Source of the DNA: RHKX01 sp964497825
GTDB taxonomy: Bacteria; Actinomycetota; Thermoleophilia; Solirubrobacterales; 70-9
Direction: 5' to 3'
NCBI GenBank assembly: GCA_964497825.1
Contig: CAZCFA010000010.1
Span: 1 to 49,414 of the forward strand
DNA length: 49,414 bases
Position 1 is the first letter of the stretch. Each line of letters begins with the position of its first letter. The translations under genes and the position numbers were made by a program. Below the pieces are notes generated by a model. The model was given only the letters and a program-made list of their open reading frames with translations, did not search any database and was not told the origin of the DNA. Shown here piece by piece: positions 45,017 to 49,414 of this stretch.

Positions 45017-45457
45017 GTGCCCGTCCAGACCGCAGCGGTAGGCAAGCGCTACCCGGCCGTCTCCTACGAGGTCGGGGCCGAGAAGATCCGCGAGTACGCC
45101 GATGCGGTCGGCCAGTCCGAGGACGTCCACCGCGACCGCGGGGCGGCGCGCGCCGCCGGCTTCCGCGACGTCGTCGCGCCGCCGATGTTCGCCGTCGTCT
45201 ACAGCGCCCGGGCGATGGCGCCGGCGATCCTCGACCCCGAGGTCGGGATCGACTTCGCGGCGATGGTCCACGGCGGCCAGGAGTTCGTCTGGGGCGAGCC
45301 GGTCTGCGCCGGCGACACGATCACGACCACGGCGCGGGTCGCCGCGATCAGCGAGAAGGACGGCAAGGGCTTCTACGTGTTCGAGTCGACCTCGGTCAAC
45401 CAGGACGGCGACGAGGTCGTCCGCGGAACCTGGACGAACATCGTCCGCGGCGTCTGA
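45017..45457 (+). CDS. FAS1-type MaoC dehydratase, HadA-like subunit
   Basis: 146-residue hot-dog protein. KIREYADAVGQSEDVHRD corresponds to the N-terminal helix of HadA-type subunits, and PPMFAVVYSARAM plus GGQEFVWGEPVCAGDTITTTARV complete the fold. It lacks the catalytic Asp-His pair, which the next gene supplies. Together they should form a heterodimeric (3R)-hydroxyacyl-thioester dehydratase, like mycobacterial HadAB. Fifteen bases separate the two. Confidence 0.88.
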   Translation: MPVQTAAVGKRYPAVSYEVGAEKIREYADAVGQSEDVHRDRGAARAAGFRDVVAPPMFAVVYSARAMAPAILDPEVGIDFAAMVHGGQEFVWGEPVCAGDTITTTARVAAISEKDGKGFYVFESTSVNQDGDEVVRGTWTNIVRGV

Positions 45458-45472
45458 GCGGGGGCCGGACCG

Positions 45473-45868
45473 ATGACCGATCTCGATCCGGGCGAGGCGA
45501 TCCCCGAGCTCAGGGTCACCCCCGACAAGTACCTGCCGCACCGCTACGCGGGGGCCTCCGGCGACTTCAACCCGATCCACATCGACGGCGAGTTCGCGCG
45601 GATGGTCGGGTTGCCGCGCAACATCCTCCACGGCCTCTACACGATGGCGCAGGTGGCGCGGGCCCAGACCGAGGCCGCGGGCGGCGACCCGCGGACGCTG
45701 CGGCGGCTGCGCGTGCAGTTCCGCGGCATCGGCGTCCCCGAGCAGGAGATCGTCGTCAGCGGCACCGTCCGCGAGCGCGACGGCGAGCGCCTCGTGATCG
45801 AGGCCGAGGCGGTTCAGGGCGGCACCGGCGTCGTCCGCAATGCCGAGGCTGAGATCGAGCTGCGTTGA
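45473..45868 (+). CDS. MaoC-family dehydratase, HadB-like catalytic subunit
   Basis: 131-residue hot-dog dehydratase. The hydratase motif SGDFNPIHID holds the catalytic Asp and His, and LPRNILHGLYTMAQVAR is the substrate-tunnel helix region. It partners the preceding HadA-like subunit. The acyl substrate (fatty-acid synthesis or another CoA/ACP pathway) cannot be told from sequence. The stop overlaps the TTG start of the next gene. Confidence 0.9.
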   Translation: MTDLDPGEAIPELRVTPDKYLPHRYAGASGDFNPIHIDGEFARMVGLPRNILHGLYTMAQVARAQTEAAGGDPRTLRRLRVQFRGIGVPEQEIVVSGTVRERDGERLVIEAEAVQGGTGVVRNAEAEIELR

Positions 45869-46200
45869 GGATCGCCGTGATCGCCGTGATCGCCCTTGCC
45901 CTCGGGGCGGTGGCGGTCCCGGTGGTCGGCGCCGCCAACGCGATCTCCGACGAGACGACCTGCCGCGATCTCGCCCAGGCGGGGGCCGAGCCGCTCCCCG
46001 GCGAGAACTGCTTCAACGGCTCGACCCAGCGCCGCGCCGTCGTCGCCGGCCTGCTCGTGCTCGCCGCCGCGGCCGCGGTCGCGGCGATGGTCGCCGGCGG
46101 CGCCGCCGCGATCCGCGACGGCAGCGGCCTGCTGATGCTCGCGCTCGCGCTGCTGGCGGTCGGCCTGTTCCTCGGCGCCTACGCCGCGGCCCGCATCTGA
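45865..46200 (+). CDS. 111-residue membrane protein of unknown function
   Basis: TTG 45865 overlaps the HadB stop, so it is probably translated with the MaoC pair. Three hydrophobic helices: about 3-24, 54-80 and 87-108. A short extracytoplasmic loop carries two Cys (TTCRD and ENCFNG) that could form a disulfide. I do not recognise a family. Confidence 0.6.
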   Translation: MRIAVIAVIALALGAVAVPVVGAANAISDETTCRDLAQAGAEPLPGENCFNGSTQRRAVVAGLLVLAAAAAVAAMVAGGAAAIRDGSGLLMLALALLAVGLFLGAYAAARI

Positions 46201-46244
46201 GCCCGGCCGGGGCCGGTTTCGATCCCGCGCGCCCCGCCCCGACC

Positions 46245-46250
46245 TAGAAT
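46245..46250 (+). promoter_or_regulatory. -10 box of leaderless hrcA
   Basis: TAGAAT, spacer CCCCGCC (7 bases), ATG 46258. No CIRCE element (GCACTC-N9-GAGTGC) is seen here, so hrcA does not look self-repressed from this site. Confidence 0.6.
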
Positions 46251-46257
46251 CCCCGCC

Positions 46258-47292
46258 ATGCTCTCCGAGCGCCAGGAGCTCGTGCTCGACCTCGTCGTCG
46301 AGGCCTACCTGAAGACCGGCCAGCCGGTCGGCTCGCGGGCGATCTCCGATCGCGCCGACGTCGACTGGGGGCCGTCGACGGTGCGGGCCGAGCTCGCCGA
46401 GCTCGAGCGCCTCGACTACCTGACCCACCCGCACACCTCGGCCGGGAGGATCCCCACCGATGCCGCCTACCGGCGCTACGCCGACAACCTGATCGAGTCG
46501 CGGGTGCGGCCGGCGGCGGCGCCGGCGGCGCCGGGGCTCGCCGGGCTCTCCCAGGTCCGCCGCGAGGTCGACGACGCGCTGCGCGAGACGACCGCCGCGC
46601 TCGCCCAGGCGAACGATCTGCTGGCGCTGGTCACCGCGCCGCCGGCGAGCGCCGCGACGATCCACCGGATCGAGGTGCTGCGGCTGCAGTCGCGGGTCGT
46701 CGCCGTCGTCGCGATCGCCGACAACGGCAACGTCGCCAAGCGCGTCTTCACCTTCGAGCAGCCCGTCGACGCCGGCCTCGTCGAGTGGGCGTCCTCGTTC
46801 CTGAACGAGCGCCTGGCCGGGGTCGGGATCGGCTCGCGCTCGCTCATCGCGCGGCTCGACGACCCCGAGCTCGGCGAGCGCGAGCGCGGGTTCCTCGCCG
46901 CGATCGGCGCCGCCGTCGCCGAGCTCGCCGAGGCCTCGCCGCAGGAGCTCTACATGGACGGGACCGCGCGCCTGCTCTCGGAGAGCCACGCCGCCGACAT
47001 CCCGCACCCCGACGGCGTCGTCCGCGCGCTCGAGGGCCGGGTCAGCGTGCTCAGCGTGCTGCGCTCGGCCCTGCGCGAGCGCTCGGTGTTTCTCTGCATC
47101 GGCGAGGAGAACCCGGAGCCGGCGCTGCGCTCGGTCAGCATGGTCAGCGCCTCCTACGGGCTCGGCTACCGCAACCTCGGCGCGGTCGGGGTCGTCGGGC
47201 CGCTGCGGATGGACTACGCGACCGCGATCGACTCGGTTCGCGACGCCGCCGGCGAGCTGTCGCGCTTCTTCGCCACGGTCTACGAGGGCTAG
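46258..47292 (+). CDS. hrcA: heat-inducible transcription repressor HrcA
   Basis: Repressor of groE/dnaK-type heat-shock genes through CIRCE. 344 residues. The winged-helix N-terminus is clear (ERQELVLDLVVEAYLKTGQPVGSRAI, STVRAELAELERLDYLTHPHTSAGR), followed by the GAF-like middle domain and the C-terminal SASYGLGYRNLGAVGVVGPLRMDY signature. It is followed by dnaJ after 6 bases, as in other actinomycetes (hrcA-dnaJ2). Confidence 0.96.
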   Translation: MLSERQELVLDLVVEAYLKTGQPVGSRAISDRADVDWGPSTVRAELAELERLDYLTHPHTSAGRIPTDAAYRRYADNLIESRVRPAAAPAAPGLAGLSQVRREVDDALRETTAALAQANDLLALVTAPPASAATIHRIEVLRLQSRVVAVVAIADNGNVAKRVFTFEQPVDAGLVEWASSFLNERLAGVGIGSRSLIARLDDPELGERERGFLAAIGAAVAELAEASPQELYMDGTARLLSESHAADIPHPDGVVRALEGRVSVLSVLRSALRERSVFLCIGEENPEPALRSVSMVSASYGLGYRNLGAVGVVGPLRMDYATAIDSVRDAAGELSRFFATVYEG

Positions 47293-47298
47293 CGGCCG

Positions 47299-48453
47299 GT
47301 GCCCGCCGACTACTACGAGACCCTCGGCGTCGACCGGGGGGCCGAGGAGGGCGAGATCAAGAAGGCGTTCCGCCGCCTCGCCCGCGAGCTTCACCCCGAC
47401 GTCAACAAGCACGACCCCGAGGCCGAGGAGAAGTTCAAGGCGGTCGCCGAGGCCTACGAGGTGCTCTCCGACCCCGAGCGCCGCCGCACCTACGACGCCT
47501 TCGGGCACGAGGGCCTGCGCTCCGGCGGGTTCCACTCGCGGGCGGCGGGCGCGGGCGGCTTCGAGGACATCTTCAACGCGATCTTCGGCACCGCGGGCGG
47601 CGCCGGCGGCTCGCCGTTCGACGACCTGTTCGGCGGCGGGCGCGCCGCCGGGCCGGCGGCCGGCGGCGACGTCGGCGTTCGGGTCGAGATCGAGCTCGCC
47701 GACGTGCTCACGGGAACCAGCGAGGAGGTCACGTTCGAGGCGATCGTCCGCTGCCAGCACTGCCATGGCAACGGCGCCGAGCCCGGCACCCCGATCCGGA
47801 CCTGCGAGACCTGCGGCGGTCAGGGCCAGGTGCGGCAGGCGACGCGGACGCCGTTCGGGCAGATGGTCCGCGCGACCGTCTGCCCGGCCTGCAACGGCGC
47901 CGGCAAGGTTCCGGAGACGCCCTGCGCGAGGTGCGGCGGCGACGGCGTCGTCGCCGAGCGCAAGAGCTACGAGGTCGAGATCCCGGCCGGGATCGAGAAC
48001 GGCCAGCGGATCCGGATCGGCGGCGCCGGGCACGCCGGCGAGCCGGGCGCCGCCGACGGCGACCTCTACGTGCAGGTGCTGGTCGCCGAGGACGAGCGCT
48101 TCCACCGCGAGGGCGCCGACCTCGTGACGGTGCTCGAGCTGCCGGCGACGACGGCGATGCTCGGCGCCACGGTGCCGGTCGAGACGCTGAGCGGCGAGCG
48201 CGAGGTCGAGATCGACGCCGGGACCCAGCACGGCGACTCGATCCGCCTCCGCGGCGAGGGGCTGCCGAGCCTGCATGCCGGGCGCGGCTCGCGCCGCGGC
48301 GATCTCCACGTCGCCGTCAAGGTCGTCACCCCGGTCAGGCTCAGCGACGAGCAGCGCGAGCTCGCCGTCCGGCTCGACCGCACGCTCGAGGATCGCAACG
48401 CCCCCGGCGACGGCCAGGGCCTGTTCGCGCGGATGCGGCGCGCCTTCCGCTGA
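47299..48453 (+). CDS. dnaJ: molecular chaperone DnaJ (DnaJ2 type)
   Basis: Hsp40 co-chaperone stimulating DnaK ATPase. 384 residues from GTG 47299. J domain about 1-65 with HPD in ELHPDVNKHD, Gly/Phe-rich linker, four zinc CxxCxGxG motifs (CQHCHGNG, CETCGGQG, CPACNGAG, CARCGGDG at about 154-214), then the two substrate-binding beta domains (NGQRIRIGGAGHAGEPGAADGDLYV). Location after hrcA rather than in a dnaK operon marks the DnaJ2 paralogue. Confidence 0.96.
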   Translation: MPADYYETLGVDRGAEEGEIKKAFRRLARELHPDVNKHDPEAEEKFKAVAEAYEVLSDPERRRTYDAFGHEGLRSGGFHSRAAGAGGFEDIFNAIFGTAGGAGGSPFDDLFGGGRAAGPAAGGDVGVRVEIELADVLTGTSEEVTFEAIVRCQHCHGNGAEPGTPIRTCETCGGQGQVRQATRTPFGQMVRATVCPACNGAGKVPETPCARCGGDGVVAERKSYEVEIPAGIENGQRIRIGGAGHAGEPGAADGDLYVQVLVAEDERFHREGADLVTVLELPATTAMLGATVPVETLSGEREVEIDAGTQHGDSIRLRGEGLPSLHAGRGSRRGDLHVAVKVVTPVRLSDEQRELAVRLDRTLEDRNAPGDGQGLFARMRRAFR

Positions 48454-48456
48454 TCC

Positions 48457-49314
48457 GTGATCCGGCTCGCCGTCCGCTGCGCCCCCCGGCAGGCCGAGCG
48501 GGTGCTGGCCGAGCTCGTCGAGCTCGTCCCCGGCGGCGTCGAGGAGGATCGCGGCGACGGCTACGTCGAGTACGCGGTCTACGGGCCGCCGGGCGAGCTG
48601 CCGGCGCTTCCCGGCCTGCGGGCGGCGGCGGCCGCGGGGCTGGTCGCGATCGAGACGACCGAGATCCCCGACGACTGGGCCGACCGCTGGCGCGACTTCC
48701 ACGAGCCGGTCGTCGCCGGCGGCGGCCGGATCGTCGTCCGCCCCTCCTGGGAGCCGCGGCCGCCGGCCGCCGCCGCGGCCGCGCTCGAGATCGTCATCGA
48801 TCCCGGCCAGGCGTTCGGGACCGGGGCCCACGCGACCACCCAGGCCTGCCTCGAGCTGCTGCTCGCGCTCGCCGACCGCGGCGCGGCCCGCGGGTCGCTC
48901 GCCGACTGGGGAACCGGCTCGGCGGTGCTGGCGATCGCCGCCGCGAAGCTCGGCTGGGAGCCGGTCGTGGCCGTCGATCACGAGCGCGCCGCGGTCGTCG
49001 CCGCGAGCGAGAACGCGGAGCGCAACGGAGCCGCGGTCGAGGTCCTCCGGCTCAACCTTCGCGATCGGCCGCCGCCGCATGCGCCGACCGTCGTCGCCAA
49101 CCTGCTGACGCCGCTGCTCGTCGACCTCGCCGGGCGGATGGCACGAGGGGCGATCGCGACGCCGGCGACGCTGGTGCTCAGCGGCCTGCTGGCGACCGAG
49201 GCCGAGCGGGTCGCGGACGCGTTCGCCGCCGCCGGCCACCGCGCCGAGTCGACGATCACCCGCGGCGAGTGGGGAGCGCTGCTGCTGCGCGCCGACGACC
49301 GTCGGAGCGGATAG
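48457..49314 (+). CDS. prmA: ribosomal protein L11 methyltransferase
   Basis: SAM-dependent trimethylation of ribosomal protein L11. GTG 48457, three bases after the dnaJ stop; 285 residues. An N-terminal substrate-recognition domain precedes the Rossmann methyltransferase with DPGQAFGTGAHATTQACLELL and motif I DWGTGSAVLAIAAAKLG (family usually DVGTGSGVLAIAA). The NPPY-type motif IV appears as VANLLTPLL. hrcA-dnaJ-prmA is a conserved series. Its TAG stop is part of the next gene's promoter. Confidence 0.92.
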   Translation: MIRLAVRCAPRQAERVLAELVELVPGGVEEDRGDGYVEYAVYGPPGELPALPGLRAAAAAGLVAIETTEIPDDWADRWRDFHEPVVAGGGRIVVRPSWEPRPPAAAAAALEIVIDPGQAFGTGAHATTQACLELLLALADRGAARGSLADWGTGSAVLAIAAAKLGWEPVVAVDHERAAVVAASENAERNGAAVEVLRLNLRDRPPPHAPTVVANLLTPLLVDLAGRMARGAIATPATLVLSGLLATEAERVADAFAAAGHRAESTITRGEWGALLLRADDRRSG

Positions 49315-49317
49315 GTT
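49312..49317 (+). promoter_or_regulatory. -10 box of the last gene overlapping the prmA stop
   Basis: TAGGTT, with TAG being the prmA stop, spacer GCCGCG (6 bases), ATG 49324. Confidence 0.5.
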
Positions 49318-49323
49318 GCCGCG

Positions 49324-49414
49324 ATGATCGCCAGCGCCTCAGTCACCTTCTACAACGTCATCGTCTTCTTCCACAGCGCCGCGGTCGTCATCGGCGCCGG
49401 CCCGACCTGCACCT
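49324..49414 (+). CDS. membrane protein N-terminus (3' partial), DUF2269-like
   Basis: Thirty codons before the window ends. The peptide opens with one hydrophobic helix (SVTFYNVIVFFHSAAVVIGAGPT) that resembles the first helix of DUF2269-like integral membrane proteins (xxLHxxAVVxxxGPT). Everything downstream is cut off, so the call is tentative. Confidence 0.5.
   Translation, partial: MIASASVTFYNVIVFFHSAAVVIGAGPTCT

Overview
The window is 49.4 kb of very GC-rich bacterial chromosome, packed with housekeeping genes that are nearly all on the + strand. Gene content (HrcA next to a DnaJ2-type DnaJ, a split HadA/HadB-like dehydratase pair, an mre-pbp2-rodA elongasome, FolC next to ValS, many GTG/TTG starts) points to an actinomycetote. 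My inference is class Thermoleophilia (Solirubrobacterales-like); no 16S gene or species marker is present. There is no CRISPR array, prophage or insertion sequence.

Layout. 1-9.7 kb: clpP (5' cut off), a secreted Lys-rich protein, clpX, valS, folC, a 39-residue membrane protein, a membrane zinc-ribbon protein, ndk and maf. 9.7-20.2 kb: a cell-elongation and ribosome block, mreB-mreC-mreD-mrdA-rodA-rng-rplU-rpmA, then a repeat-filled gap and obg. 20.2-26 kb: a secreted PQQ-type sugar dehydrogenase with RTX-like repeats, proB-proA-nadD-rsfS and a DivIVA-like protein. 26-28.8 kb is the only clearly accessory stretch: a Bax-inhibitor-1 protein on the - strand, a PD-(D/E)XK nuclease gene under a LexA-like box whose reading frame runs straight through a tRNA-Ala(GGC) gene into a Phd-antitoxin-like remnant, and an AlkZ-like DNA glycosylase. 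28.8-41.6 kb: leuS, a cupin, an acylphosphatase, comEA-comEC, holA, divergent rpsT/murJ, a lipoprotein, lepA and an alpha/beta hydrolase. 41.6-49.4 kb: a PAP2-family membrane protein, a 61-residue Cys-rich protein, an alcohol dehydrogenase with a broken metallo-beta-lactamase gene, a MaoC pair, hrcA-dnaJ-prmA and the start of another membrane protein.

The most striking theme is transcription and translation start architecture. About eighteen genes carry a TAnnnT-like -10 hexamer (often TAGACT) only 5-12 bases before the start codon, so their mRNAs should be leaderless. This architecture explains otherwise odd starts: a DivIVA-like protein whose only suitable start is ATC, a shared bidirectional -10 for rpsT and murJ, and stop codons (TAG) that double as the next gene's -10 box. 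In front of obg the whole promoter-plus-start segment appears to have been copied in tandem about four times.

Other oddities are a ribosomal protein L21 with a histone-H1-like Lys/Ala/Pro tail of about 140 residues, a 35-bp exact duplication at the leuS stop codon, and an internal 119-bp duplication that frameshifts the metallo-beta-lactamase gene. All functional statements come from reading motifs and family resemblance by eye; no database search was run.
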